A stretch of 64,000 nucleotides of DNA from JBFMFB01 sp040752115. GTDB taxonomy: Bacteria > Pseudomonadota > Gammaproteobacteria > Burkholderiales > Sulfuricellaceae. Each line of letters starts with the position of its first letter. The stretch's first letter is position 1. The stretch covers positions 23,655 through 87,654 of the forward strand of contig JBFMFB010000006.1 of the NCBI GenBank assembly GCA_040752115.1, written 5' to 3'. This document shows, one piece after another, positions 53,722 through 63,929 of the stretch. The notes under the pieces are model-generated. The model saw nothing but the letters and a program-made list of their open reading frames with translations. It was not told the DNA's origin and did not search any database. A program made the position numbers and the translations under genes.

Positions 53722-55419
53722 ATGAAGCAACGATCCAGCAGTGCAACCGCAAAGCGCGCGCAACTCACGACAACGGCATCACTGGCGGCGCTGGGATTCT
53801 CCGGCGTGCTGCTCTCCGGCGCGGCCGTGGCACAGGAGCGGCTGCCGGGGGTGGTGGACCGGCCGGCAGTGGAAGCGCCGGGCGAGGTGACGCAGCCGCA
53901 GAAGCTCGAACCCAAGAAGGGGCCGGAGATGGAGAAGCCGGAGGGGGCGGCGGAGATTGTCGCCACGCTCAAGTCGGTCAAGTTTTCCGGCACGCCGATC
54001 CTGAAGGAAGACGTGCTGCAGAAGGTGGCGGCGCCCTACCTCAACCGCCCGCTGACCCGCGCCGACATTGCCCGCCTCAAGTACGACCTCACCAAGCGCT
54101 ATTACGACGAGGGCTACGTGCTGGTGAAGGTGACCACACCGCCGCAGGATCTTTCCGCGGGCGTGCTGGAAGTGACCGTGTATCCGGGCCGCATCGGCGA
54201 GCTACAGATCGACAACAAGGGGCTGAGCCCCAGGGTGGCCGAGGCGATGTCGAGCCGCATCGTCAAGGGCGAGGTGTTCAACGAGAAGAACGTGGAAACC
54301 GCGGTCAAGGACCTCGACGATCTGACCAACATCAAGTCCAAGCTCAACCTGCGGCCGGGCAAGGAGTTCGGCACCACCGACCTGCTGCTGACGGTGGAGC
54401 CCGCGGTCGAGGACGTGCAGGCGTTCATGCTGGACAACTACGGCAGCGAGCTCACCGGCAAGAATGTGGCGACCTTGGACCTGCACAAGAGCAACCTGTT
54501 CGGCATGGGGGAAACCATCGGGCTGAATTTGCGCAAGTCGGATGACGACCTCGAAACCGCGCTGCTCGACTTCGTTACGCCCATCGGCTGGCGCAACGTC
54601 AAGCTGGAGCTGAACTACCTCAACAGCCGCAACGGCATCGGCGACCGCCTCGCCGCGCTGCAGGCGACCGGCAAGACCGAGCGCTTCGGGCTGGCTTTCT
54701 CCGGCAGGGCGATCAACGAACTGGAGCGCCAGGTCGGCTGGCGCGTCGGCCTCGAATCGCGCCGCCACGAGTCTTTCCTGGCAGGCACGCCGGAGAGCCG
54801 GGACGACATCAGCCAGGCTTATGCCGAAGGCTCGTACCTCAAGCGCGCGCCCAACTATGTGTTTTACGGCAACCTGCGGGTGACCAAGGGAATCGACGCC
54901 TTTGGCGCCAACAAGGAAGGCGATCCGCTCGCTTCTCGCCTGAACGGCGACCCCGAGGCATGGCGCGCGCTGCCCACGCTGTATTCGAACTACCGATTCA
55001 CGGACAACGACTACCTGCAGACCATCATTTCCGGCCAGGTGTCCTCGCGCACCCTGCTGGCGTCCGACCTGTTCATCCTGGGCGGCTACGGCAGCGTGCG
55101 CGGCTTCCGCCCGGCGCAGGAAACCGGCGAGAACGGCTTCCAGTTCTCGCTGGAATACAACCACCAGTTCGCGCCGGTGGGCGGATGGGTGATCAAGGCG
55201 GGGCCGTTCCTGGACGGCGGCGCGGTGTACAACCGGATAGAGCCCTCGGCCGTGGACAGCCACCTGTACAGCCTCGGGCTCGGCGCAGAAGCCAAGAGCA
55301 GGCCGTTCAAGTTTGGCGACACCAAGCTGCGCCTCGACTGGGCCCACCCCGTCGGCAGCTACAACGATCCGGACGTCGACAACAACACCTACTACCTGCG
55401 CCTGACGCAGAATTTCTGA
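53722..55419 (+). CDS. TpsB/FhaC/ShlB-family outer-membrane transporter (CdrB-like)
   Basis: 565 residues with a signal peptide (TTTASLAALGFSGVLLSGAA), POTRA domains (ILKEDVLQKVAAPYLNRPLT, ADIARLKYDLTKRYYDEGYV) and a 16-strand barrel with the conserved loop motif GSVRGFRPAQETGENG. It should secrete the adhesin encoded 444 bp upstream. GAGGGAGG before the ATG at 53722 fixes the start; the longer open frame begins inside repeats. Confidence 0.94.
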   Translation: MKQRSSSATAKRAQLTTTASLAALGFSGVLLSGAAVAQERLPGVVDRPAVEAPGEVTQPQKLEPKKGPEMEKPEGAAEIVATLKSVKFSGTPILKEDVLQKVAAPYLNRPLTRADIARLKYDLTKRYYDEGYVLVKVTTPPQDLSAGVLEVTVYPGRIGELQIDNKGLSPRVAEAMSSRIVKGEVFNEKNVETAVKDLDDLTNIKSKLNLRPGKEFGTTDLLLTVEPAVEDVQAFMLDNYGSELTGKNVATLDLHKSNLFGMGETIGLNLRKSDDDLETALLDFVTPIGWRNVKLELNYLNSRNGIGDRLAALQATGKTERFGLAFSGRAINELERQVGWRVGLESRRHESFLAGTPESRDDISQAYAEGSYLKRAPNYVFYGNLRVTKGIDAFGANKEGDPLASRLNGDPEAWRALPTLYSNYRFTDNDYLQTIISGQVSSRTLLASDLFILGGYGSVRGFRPAQETGENGFQFSLEYNHQFAPVGGWVIKAGPFLDGGAVYNRIEPSAVDSHLYSLGLGAEAKSRPFKFGDTKLRLDWAHPVGSYNDPDVDNNTYYLRLTQNF

Positions 55420-55439
55420 TCTGGAGGGGGACTCAACAC

Positions 55440-55555
55440 CTTCCCCTTGGCAAAGGGGGAACGAGGGGGATTTGCGGGGGCCGGCTTACGGCAACATCTC
55501 CGTGAATCGGCTGTCCGCTTGAATCCCCCCTGCCCCCCCCTTTATCAAGGGGGGA
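55440..55555. repeat. CCCCCTTTATAAAGGGGG-type palindromic repeat, copy 2
   Basis: CCCCTTGGCAAAGGGGGAAC, GGGGGATTTGCGGGGGC and AATCCCCCCTGCCCCCCCCT with TTATCAAGGGGGG. First of two tandem copies that fill the 306-base gap after tpsB. Confidence 0.83.
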
Positions 55556-55589
55556 AGAAAGCGGTCAAAGGGAACGAGGAGATTCAAAG

Positions 55590-55709
55590 CCTCCCCCTTG
55601 ATAAAGGGGGATTGAGGGGGATTCGCGGGGGTTGGCTTGCGGCAATATCTCCGTGAATTGCCGATCCGCATGAATCCCCCCTGCCCCCCCTTTATCAAGG
55701 GGGGAAGAA
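55590..55709. repeat. CCCCCTTGATAAAGGGGG palindromic repeat, copy 3
   Basis: CTCCCCCTTGATAAAGGGGG, ATTCGCGGGGGTTGGCTTG and the closing CCCCCCTTTATCAAGGGG. Ends 16 bp before the sulfotransferase ATG. Confidence 0.85.
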
Positions 55710-55725
55710 AAAAACAGGGAGAACA

Positions 55726-56811
55726 ATGGGGCTGACTTTAACGCTCACCGATGCGGACTTGCCCGCATCGCCGGCATTCATCGAATTTTTGCACGCGACG
55801 CTGGCCGGCGAGGCGCAGCACGCGGGGAGCTGGTACCGGCAGGAAGAAGAGGGGCTGGCCACCAACGAGGGCCGCTTCGACGATATCCAGCGCAAGGCGC
55901 ATGTCGTCGTCTCCGACCCGAAGGGGAAGGAGTATCTGCTGCGCTCCTACCGCTTCTTCAAGGAGCTGCTGACCGGCAACGTGAACACCCTGCGGGACAT
56001 CGCCCGCTTCCGGTTCTTTTTCGTCATCGGCATTCCCCGCACCGGCGGCACCTATCTGACCAAGCAGCTTTTCCGCGCGGGCGGCATCAATTACACCACG
56101 GTGCAGAATGCGCTGGCGCACGACGGATTTCCGCATCTGGCGCGGCTTTCCTTCAGGGAGGAGGGCAACGTCCACACCAACGGGCTGCTGCAGCTTGCCG
56201 AGTATCTCACCATGGTGGAGGTGTTCTTCGGCGAGCACGGCAGGCTGGCTTATCGCGGCGGAATTCTCGTGCCGAAGAAGTTCACCAAGGCGGTGTACTA
56301 CTTCGACCTGATCCGCGAAACCTTCGGCGCCAATGCCGAATATCTGGTCACCTTGCGCCACCCGCTTGCCGTTTGCCGCTCGGTTCTGGACAAGAGCGGC
56401 GGCATGCCGGACGGGGGCAGATTCGCGGTGCGCAGCGCCATCGAGCGCTGGGCGCTGGAAGACTGGCTGCATTGGGGGCTGGCGGAAGAAGAAGTGGCGC
56501 AGATGGATTATGTTGCCTGCTTTCTCGGCTACTGGAAGCGCTTCCATTTCCAGATGGCGATGGCCGGCATCCCCTCGATGCGGACCGCGCGGATCGTGCC
56601 TTACGGCGCCGAGCCGATGACCGGTGCGGCGAAGAAACTTTATGCGGAATTCGGCCTGCGCATGGAACCGGAAGCCTTCAAATCCGCCCCGCCTCCGTCG
56701 TTCGAGCCGCACCATGAAGCGGCAGCCCTCTTGGCCATGGAAGAAGTGGCGAGCTTCTGGCACAGCCTCGGCATGAAATTCCCGGTCGAGGCGCTGGCCG
56801 AGAAGCTGTAG
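55726..56811 (+). CDS. Sulfotransferase-family protein
   Basis: 361 residues. The PAPS 5'-phosphosulfate loop is at 102-111 (FVIGIPRTGGTYLTKQLF), and a 3'-phosphate-type segment follows (YLVTLRHPLAVCRSVLDKSG). This is the bacterial sulfotransferase fold of the type seen near surface-polysaccharide and adhesin genes. It would transfer sulfate from PAPS to a sugar or tyrosine; the acceptor is not known. AGGGAGA sits before the ATG. Together with the glycosyltransferase it may modify the adhesin or an associated glycan (inference). Confidence 0.8.
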   Translation: MGLTLTLTDADLPASPAFIEFLHATLAGEAQHAGSWYRQEEEGLATNEGRFDDIQRKAHVVVSDPKGKEYLLRSYRFFKELLTGNVNTLRDIARFRFFFVIGIPRTGGTYLTKQLFRAGGINYTTVQNALAHDGFPHLARLSFREEGNVHTNGLLQLAEYLTMVEVFFGEHGRLAYRGGILVPKKFTKAVYYFDLIRETFGANAEYLVTLRHPLAVCRSVLDKSGGMPDGGRFAVRSAIERWALEDWLHWGLAEEEVAQMDYVACFLGYWKRFHFQMAMAGIPSMRTARIVPYGAEPMTGAAKKLYAEFGLRMEPEAFKSAPPPSFEPHHEAAALLAMEEVASFWHSLGMKFPVEALAEKL

Positions 56812-56814
56812 TTC

Positions 56815-56895
56815 GTAGGCTGGGATAAGCGCAACGCATCCCAGCAACAGCCCATCGAATCGCTGGGGTTCGGTTCCCTCACCCCAGCCTACACG
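56815..56895. repeat. GTAGGCTGGG repeat, full copy
   Basis: CGTAGGCTGGGATAAGCGCA, ACGCATCCCAGC and GGGGTTCGGTTCCCTCACC with CCAGCCTACAC. Reverse in orientation relative to the copy at 43018. Confidence 0.85.
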
Positions 56896-56898
56896 TGC

Positions 56899-57124
56899 TT
56901 TGTAGGATGGGTGGAGGCGCAAGCCGTAACCCATCATTGGCAGGGCGGGCTGGGTTTGATGGGTTGCGCTGCAACCCCATCCGGCTGCTGGGCTTCACGT
57001 TCGTTCAGCCCAGCCTACGCCCTACGCGTTGGATAAAGCGCAGTTCGTAGGCTGGGATAAGCACAGCGCATCCCAGCAGGAACGGTCGAATCGCTGGGGT
57101 TCGGTTCCCTCACCCCAGCCTACA
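56899..57124. repeat. 226-bp composite direct repeat, downstream of the glycosyltransferase
   Basis: CTTTGTAGGATGGGTGGAGG, GCGCAAGCCGTAACCCATC, then GGGCTTCACGTTCGTTCAGC and a terminal GTAGGCTGGG unit ending CCCCAGCCTACAC. Almost identical to 58343-58570. Its last bases contain the stop codon of the glycosyltransferase gene (TAG in GTGTAGGCTGGG on the minus strand). Confidence 0.88.
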
Positions 57125-58322
57125 CACTTTCGTTGCGAATAAGCTCTTCGCAGCGCCGCGCGATGCGCTCGCTCTGCTCCCGCTGGTCGAAATCCGCGTG
57201 TCCTTCCGCAAACGCCTGGGCCTGCCGCGAATAGGCAGGGTCGACGAGCAGCCGGCCGAGAAGTTCGGCGTAGTTCGGGTCGGCGTTGTCCTGGTCCACC
57301 ATCAGGGCGGCCCCCAGTTCGGCGGCCCGGCAGGCAAGGAGGTGCTGTTCGAGGTGCATCGGCAGCAGCAGTATCGGGCGGCCGGCAAGCAGCATGGCGG
57401 AAACCGTTCCTGCCCCGCCATGGCACACGGCAAGGTCGCATTCCTCGGCTGCCTGCTTCATCCGGACCGGCTGCCGGTAGAATTTCATGTGCGGCCGCTG
57501 GTATTGGCTGAGCAAGCTTTCGGGCAGGCTGGGGGCGTGAATGACGGTCCGGGCGGGCAGGTCCGCCAGCGCCTGGAGGATTTTTTCGAAGTGGAGATAG
57601 CCAGGCTTGAGGTAGGCGAATATTTTCTTGCCGCCACCCTCCGGCCAGACGATGGCGGCGCCTTCTTCAAGGCTGAAGCGCGGCCCCCAATACTTGCCGC
57701 CTCCCCGGCCGGGATAATGATCCAGCTCGGGGAAGGTGCACAGAAAGTTTTCCTCGACGTCGAACAGATCGGCCAGCATAGGCAGTTGCGGCGCCCGCGC
57801 GCCGGCCAATACGCTGTTGGCGACTTCGAGCACCCTTCGTTCGCTATCGGCGAGGCGGGCCTGCGGCACCTTCAGCATCGGGCGCATGCTGGGCAGGGGA
57901 TTCGTGCGAGGCGGGGAGAAGAAGCCGTTGCCGATCATGGCGCGCGGCATCCCCATGCCCCGCGAGGCGAGCAGCGCGGTCGGGGAATGATCGGCCACCA
58001 TGAGGCCGGGCTTTGTCCATTCGAACAGGCGGCGCCAGGCTTCGAACAGTCCGGTCAGCCCGCTGGCGGAGAGATAGCCGAACCGGAACAGGATTTCCGC
58101 ATAGCTGACGGGTTCGGGCACCCCCACCAGCTTCGGCAGCCAGATCGGCGCCTGCACATAGGGGAAGCGGTGGGCGCCGAGGATCGCCGCGGCGTGCGAG
58201 ACGTCCTTGAGGGCAAAGATCACTTCGTGCCCGCATTCCCGCAGGCTCAGCGCAACCGGGAGAAATCCGGCGATATGGCCGTAGCCGCCGCCCAGCTCCC
58301 ATGCAAACAGAATGCGGCTCAT
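57120..58322 (-). CDS. GT-B family glycosyltransferase (UDP-glycosyltransferase-like)
   Basis: 400 residues. The N-terminal domain starts ILFAWELGGGYGHIAGFLPV, with the glycine-rich acceptor-side loop. The C-terminal donor-binding domain has CDLAVCHGGAGTVSAMLLAG, RPILLLPMHLEQHLLACRAA and GAALMVDQDN, typical of MurG/MGT-type enzymes. Donor and acceptor cannot be named. It is transcribed opposite to the sulfotransferase and in line with lapD and lapG. Near-identical 226-228 bp repeats lie at both ends of the gene, and one supplies its stop codon. Confidence 0.85.
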   Translation of the reverse strand: MSRILFAWELGGGYGHIAGFLPVALSLRECGHEVIFALKDVSHAAAILGAHRFPYVQAPIWLPKLVGVPEPVSYAEILFRFGYLSASGLTGLFEAWRRLFEWTKPGLMVADHSPTALLASRGMGMPRAMIGNGFFSPPRTNPLPSMRPMLKVPQARLADSERRVLEVANSVLAGARAPQLPMLADLFDVEENFLCTFPELDHYPGRGGGKYWGPRFSLEEGAAIVWPEGGGKKIFAYLKPGYLHFEKILQALADLPARTVIHAPSLPESLLSQYQRPHMKFYRQPVRMKQAAEECDLAVCHGGAGTVSAMLLAGRPILLLPMHLEQHLLACRAAELGAALMVDQDNADPNYAELLGRLLVDPAYSRQAQAFAEGHADFDQREQSERIARRCEELIRNESV

Positions 58323-58342
58323 CGGTCAGGCTCCTTGAGATC

Positions 58343-58570
58343 CTTTGTAGGATGGGTGGAGGCGCAAGCCGTAACCCATCATCGGCAGGGCGGGCCGGGT
58401 TTGATGGGTTGCGCTGCGCCCCCATTCGGCTGCTGGGCTTCACGTTCGTTCAGCCCAGCCTACGCGCTACGCGTTGGATAAAGCGCAGTTCGTAGGCTGG
58501 GATAAGCGCAGCGCATCCCAGCAGGAACGGCCGAATCGCTGGGGTTCGGTTCCCTCACCCCAGCCTACGC
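58343..58570. repeat. 228-bp composite direct repeat, upstream of the glycosyltransferase
   Basis: Second copy of the 56899-57124 element in the same orientation, differing at about a dozen positions (for example CATCGGCAGGGCGGGCC). It lies between the lapD stop and the glycosyltransferase ATG and fills most of the 264-base gap. Confidence 0.88.
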
Positions 58571-58586
58571 GCCATAACTACGTGTG

Positions 58587-60539
58587 CTAACCCGCCAGCT
58601 TCGGCTCGCCGACGAAATAACCCTGCACACCGTCCACTGCCAGGCGCTGGAGGGTTTCCAGTTCCCCCCTGGTTTCCACATACTCGGCAATGACCGACAT
58701 CCCCAGCCCGTGCGCGATTCCAGCCAGCGCCTGGACGAAAAACTGGCTGTCCTCGTTTTGGTCGATGTGCCGGATGTAGCTGCCGTCGATCTTGACGTAT
58801 TCCAGGTGCAGGTTGCGCAGATGCCCGAGGGAAGCGGCGCTCAGGCCGAAGCAATCGAGCGCGAAGCGGGCGCCCGCATGGCGGATGTGTTCGATGGCGT
58901 TTCTCATGGCGGGGACGTCGTCCATGATGCCCAGCTCGGCGACTTCGAACAGCAGGCGGCCGGCGCGGCTCCTGTTTTCCAGCAGGCGCGTGCACAGCCA
59001 GCCGACGAAATCCGGGTTGCGCACCGATGCGCCGGACAGGTTGACGGCGAACATTTCGCTTCCGCCGGCATGGGATTCCAGATGCGCCAGAACCTTGGCT
59101 ACCACCTGCCTGTCGACTTTCTCGGCAAGCCCGTGCCTCCTGGCTATCGGCATGAACATGCCGGCCGGTAGCAAGGCCCCGTCGTCGGTGGGGATGCGGG
59201 CCAGCGCTTCGTAATGCAGGAGGCGCTGGTCGCCGGCGGCCAGCACGGGCTGGAACGCCAGCATGATGCCGCCCGTCGCCAGCGCTTTTTCCACCACGTC
59301 TTTTCGGGCGCCGTCGGTCGACATGAATTTCTCCGCCGCCCCCTCGCCGCTGTACAGACGCCAACGCCCGCCCTGTCTATCCTGAGCGGCTTCAAGCGCC
59401 ATGTCCGCAGCGCAGAGCAGATCCGAGGTGCTTTGCCCCGGCTGGTAGCAGGCAATCCCCACATAGGCCTCGACGCCTTCCTCGCCTGCCTGCTCCCTCA
59501 CCTGACCCAAGGCGCCAACCAGCGCATCGCCCAGGGCGCGGGCTTTGTCCGGGCCGATATCCGGCGCCAGCATGGCGAACTCGGCGCCGTTCATGCGCGC
59601 CAGCAGGCAGCGTTCGTAGTTGGCGCCGACTTTCACCAATACCTGTGCCGCCGTTTGCAGCAGGCGATTACCTGCGGCGTGGCCGTACTGCTCGTTGTAT
59701 TCCTTGAACCGCTCCAGGCAGACCAGCACCAGCGCACCGGCCGAAAATTCTTCCGGGGAGCTGACGAGGTGATGCAGCCGTTCCCCGAAGCTGCGGCCGT
59801 TGGCCAGGCCAGTCACGCCGTCCTGATACGCCTTGACCCGCATCCTTTCGGTGAGTGCGCTCTGCTCGCTCAGCATGCGCTCGACCGCCAGGCACATCGT
59901 GTTCATGGCCGCCGCGACGCGGCGCAGCTCGCGCGCCCAGGGAATTTTTTTGAGCTGCCGGAACTGCCGTTCGGAAACGGCGAGCGCCTGCGACTCCATT
60001 TCCGCCAGCGGCGCCAACGCGGAACGCAACACCAGGACGACCAACAGGAACGACGCGAGACCCGCCGCCGCGAGCAAGCCGAAAGCCTGCACCGAAACCC
60101 GCCACAGTTCCTTGTAGGCATATCCCGGATGGCTCACCACCTCCACCGTACCGATCTGTTTCCAGCCGTGCATGATCAGCGCCTTGCCCTGCGGCGCGTC
60201 CAGCTCGAACGCGTCGATGAACCATGCGGGCACGCCCTTGACCCACACCTCTTCGGCGCGCTCCACAAAGGCGTCGCCGGACATTTCGCGGATCGCGATT
60301 TCGCGGTAGTAGCCGCGGTCGAAGATGGCATCGACCATGGCCTTCATGGTGGCGAGGTCGCCCTGCTCGACGCTGCTGGTGAGCGACAGGCCGAGCGAGG
60401 TCGCGGTATCCTGCGCGTGGGAGCGCATCTGGTTGACCAGGTAGTCCCTGGTGTTGTGGATGCTGATGGCCAGCGTGCCGATGAAGATCAGCAGCCACAG
60501 CAGCGAGATAATCAGCACAAGCAGTCGCGATAATTTCAT
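58587..60539 (-). CDS. lapD: LapD-like c-di-GMP receptor
   Basis: 650 residues. Membrane helices at about 5-27 and 152-172 bracket the LapD/MoxY N-terminal periplasmic domain, with the conserved GTVEVVSHPGYAYKELW. A HAMP-like linker is followed by a GGDEF domain with NGAEF (317-321) and an EAL domain that keeps EAL (444-446) but has DCFGLS (562-567) instead of DDFGTG. Both domains are thus expected to be catalytically dead, as in LapD, where c-di-GMP binding to EAL makes the periplasmic domain sequester LapG. The lapG gene is 230 bp upstream on the same strand. Confidence 0.93.
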   Translation of the reverse strand: MKLSRLLVLIISLLWLLIFIGTLAISIHNTRDYLVNQMRSHAQDTATSLGLSLTSSVEQGDLATMKAMVDAIFDRGYYREIAIREMSGDAFVERAEEVWVKGVPAWFIDAFELDAPQGKALIMHGWKQIGTVEVVSHPGYAYKELWRVSVQAFGLLAAAGLASFLLVVLVLRSALAPLAEMESQALAVSERQFRQLKKIPWARELRRVAAAMNTMCLAVERMLSEQSALTERMRVKAYQDGVTGLANGRSFGERLHHLVSSPEEFSAGALVLVCLERFKEYNEQYGHAAGNRLLQTAAQVLVKVGANYERCLLARMNGAEFAMLAPDIGPDKARALGDALVGALGQVREQAGEEGVEAYVGIACYQPGQSTSDLLCAADMALEAAQDRQGGRWRLYSGEGAAEKFMSTDGARKDVVEKALATGGIMLAFQPVLAAGDQRLLHYEALARIPTDDGALLPAGMFMPIARRHGLAEKVDRQVVAKVLAHLESHAGGSEMFAVNLSGASVRNPDFVGWLCTRLLENRSRAGRLLFEVAELGIMDDVPAMRNAIEHIRHAGARFALDCFGLSAASLGHLRNLHLEYVKIDGSYIRHIDQNEDSQFFVQALAGIAHGLGMSVIAEYVETRGELETLQRLAVDGVQGYFVGEPKLAG

Positions 60540-60572
60540 ACCGATGCCCTTTGCGTTGGGATGATGATTCCA

Positions 60573-60768
60573 GAAAAACCGTTTAACCACGAATGGCACG
60601 AATGTTCGCGAATGAACACGAATGGCTGGCAGGCGGATGCCGGCAATCGGCAACGGCCCGAAAATATCTGCGTCCATCCGCGTTCGTCGGCGGTCAAACG
60701 GGGTTTTATCAGATTAGTCCCGGAATATTCGTGAACATTCGTGTTCATTCGTGGTTAATCGCCATCTG
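60573..60768. repeat. Composite CACGAAT / CTGCGTCC repeat between lapG and lapD
   Basis: AACCGTTTAACCACGAATGG, GTTCGCGAATGAACACGAAT, then ATCTGCGTCCATCCGCG from the second word type, then ATTCGTGAACATTCGTGTTC and CGTGGTTAATCGCC. Two word families are joined here. The gap holds no gene. Confidence 0.7.
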
Positions 60769-60769
60769 T

Positions 60770-61468
60770 TCAATTTCGTGCGTCCTGCTCGTGTTTCAGC
60801 CTTCTGAGCAGGTCCCGCCATAATCCGATGCGCTCCGATCCGCCCAGGAATTGCCCCCGCCCGGTCAGTTCCTTGGCCAGCCAGAGGCTGTCGCCGTTGA
60901 AGCTGTATACCGGGATCAGGTCCTGGCGCCGCGATGCCGGCAGGATGTCGGGCTGCAGGTTGTCCAGCACCGCCGGCTCGGCGTCCGGCGTCGGGTAGTA
61001 GGTCAACACCATGTGCGCCTGATTCAGCGTGGTCGCCTTGACATAGGTGATGCGCAGCCGCTCAGCGGGCACGCCGATTTCTCTCAGGGTCAGATACTTG
61101 GCAATCGCAAAATCTTCGCAGTCGCCGCCGTCGGTTGCCAGGAACTCGATCGGCGTGGCCCAGTAATCCTCTTTTCCCCAGTGCTCCTGATCGCTGACGA
61201 AGGGCAAGGTGTTGAAGAAACGATTCACCAGTTCGAGCTTTTTCGGCTCTTCCAGGCTCCTCGCCGAATACAGGATTTCGCGCCACTTCTGCAGCCGGCC
61301 CGCCGCGGCCGGTCCATGTTTCCTCCCGACGGCGTTGATTTCGGCATCGGTTGGGGCCAGGTCCCCGGCTGCCATGCCGTTCGGCATTCCCAGCGCGGCG
61401 CCGAGCAATACCGCGCGGACAAGCCAGTGCGCGGCGCGGCTCGGGTAAAAAAGCGATGGGCTGGTCAC
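60770..61468 (-). CDS. lapG: LapG-like periplasmic transglutaminase-like cysteine protease
   Basis: 232 residues with an N-terminal signal sequence and the bacterial transglutaminase-like catalytic triad C117 (ATDGGDCEDFAIAKYLTL), H152 (LNQAHMVLTYY) and D169 (AVLDNLQPDI). The Asp-rich DGGDCED loop matches the calcium-binding site of LapG. LapG cuts large adhesins at a dialanine motif when c-di-GMP is low. The adhesin in this locus has such a motif (TAAG) near its C-terminus. Confidence 0.93.
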   Translation of the reverse strand: MTSPSLFYPSRAAHWLVRAVLLGAALGMPNGMAAGDLAPTDAEINAVGRKHGPAAAGRLQKWREILYSARSLEEPKKLELVNRFFNTLPFVSDQEHWGKEDYWATPIEFLATDGGDCEDFAIAKYLTLREIGVPAERLRITYVKATTLNQAHMVLTYYPTPDAEPAVLDNLQPDILPASRRQDLIPVYSFNGDSLWLAKELTGRGQFLGGSERIGLWRDLLRRLKHEQDARN

Positions 61469-61671
61469 GGTGGCGGAAATTCTCCCCTGGGTTTTGCAAG
61501 TTTAGAGGCGATTCGCCACGAAACACAACCCGCCCCGGCCGAAGCGCAACCAAAAAATCCGTGGAAGGTCACACTGTCTGGTTGCCCCGTGAAATTTCAC
61601 GTGACCGACAAACATCACCGCCAGCCGCTCCAGTCGGCATGTCATCCGTAACCACAGGAAAGGAGGAACCA

Positions 61672-62193
61672 ATGAGCGACCCGCACTCCGGAATGCCGAA
61701 AACCACCCGCTGGACATTTATTCTCGCCATCGTGGGCGGACTGGGCATCGCCCTCCTGGCCATTTTTCTGGTCGTGAAGTATATGCTGGCGCCCCAGGTT
61801 ACTCCTCTTCCCGGCCCGGAGCAGCAGCCGCCGGCCAAGCAGGCGCAGCCTGCCCCCCAGGCAGCAGCCGAAGCCCCCGCTGCGGCGCCCGTCCCCCCCG
61901 CCGTACCTGCCCCCGAAACCAGGATCGCAGCCGCCGACGCCGACAAGGGCAAGAAGGTGTACGGCACTACCTGCTCTCTCTGCCACGCCGCCGGCGTCGC
62001 GGGCGCGCCCAAGGCTGGCGACAAGGCCGCCTGGAGCCCGCGCATCGCCCAAGGCAAGGACACGCTTTACAAGCATGCGATCGAGGGCTTCACCGGCAAG
62101 ACCGGTGTGATGCCCCCCAAGGGCGGCAACCCGGGCCTGCCCGACGACGACGTGAAAGCGGCGGTGGATTACATGGTGGGGCTGGCGAAGTAG
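61672..62193 (+). CDS. Membrane-anchored c-type cytochrome (cytochrome c5 type)
   Basis: 173 residues. One N-terminal membrane anchor (FILAIVGGLGIALLAIFLVV), a Pro/Ala-rich linker of about 50 residues and a class I cytochrome domain with the haem site CSLCH (TTCSLCHAAGVAGAPKAGDK) and a distal Met in GVMPPKGG. Likely periplasmic electron carrier. AGGAAAGGAGGAACCA gives a strong ribosome site for the ATG. Confidence 0.92.
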   Translation: MSDPHSGMPKTTRWTFILAIVGGLGIALLAIFLVVKYMLAPQVTPLPGPEQQPPAKQAQPAPQAAAEAPAAAPVPPAVPAPETRIAAADADKGKKVYGTTCSLCHAAGVAGAPKAGDKAAWSPRIAQGKDTLYKHAIEGFTGKTGVMPPKGGNPGLPDDDVKAAVDYMVGLAK

Positions 62194-62256
62194 CGGCTGA
62201 TGCGCTCTACAGCTCTCTTGCGTTAAACTAACGCCCTTTTGCACCGAACAAACGCC

Positions 62257-63924
<1,668 letters not shown>

Positions 63925-63929
63925 GGGGG

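Noticed and set aside
57120..58322. HMW1C-type adhesin N-glycosyltransferase
   Set aside because: The motifs (GGGYGHIAGF, CHGGAGTVSAML) are of the MurG/MGT type, not HMW1C/GT41.
58587..60539. Active phosphodiesterase because the EAL triplet is intact
   Set aside because: The second Asp of the DDFG motif is Cys and the surrounding TGYSS is lost; with the LapD-type periplasmic domain and neighbouring lapG, a receptor role is far more likely.
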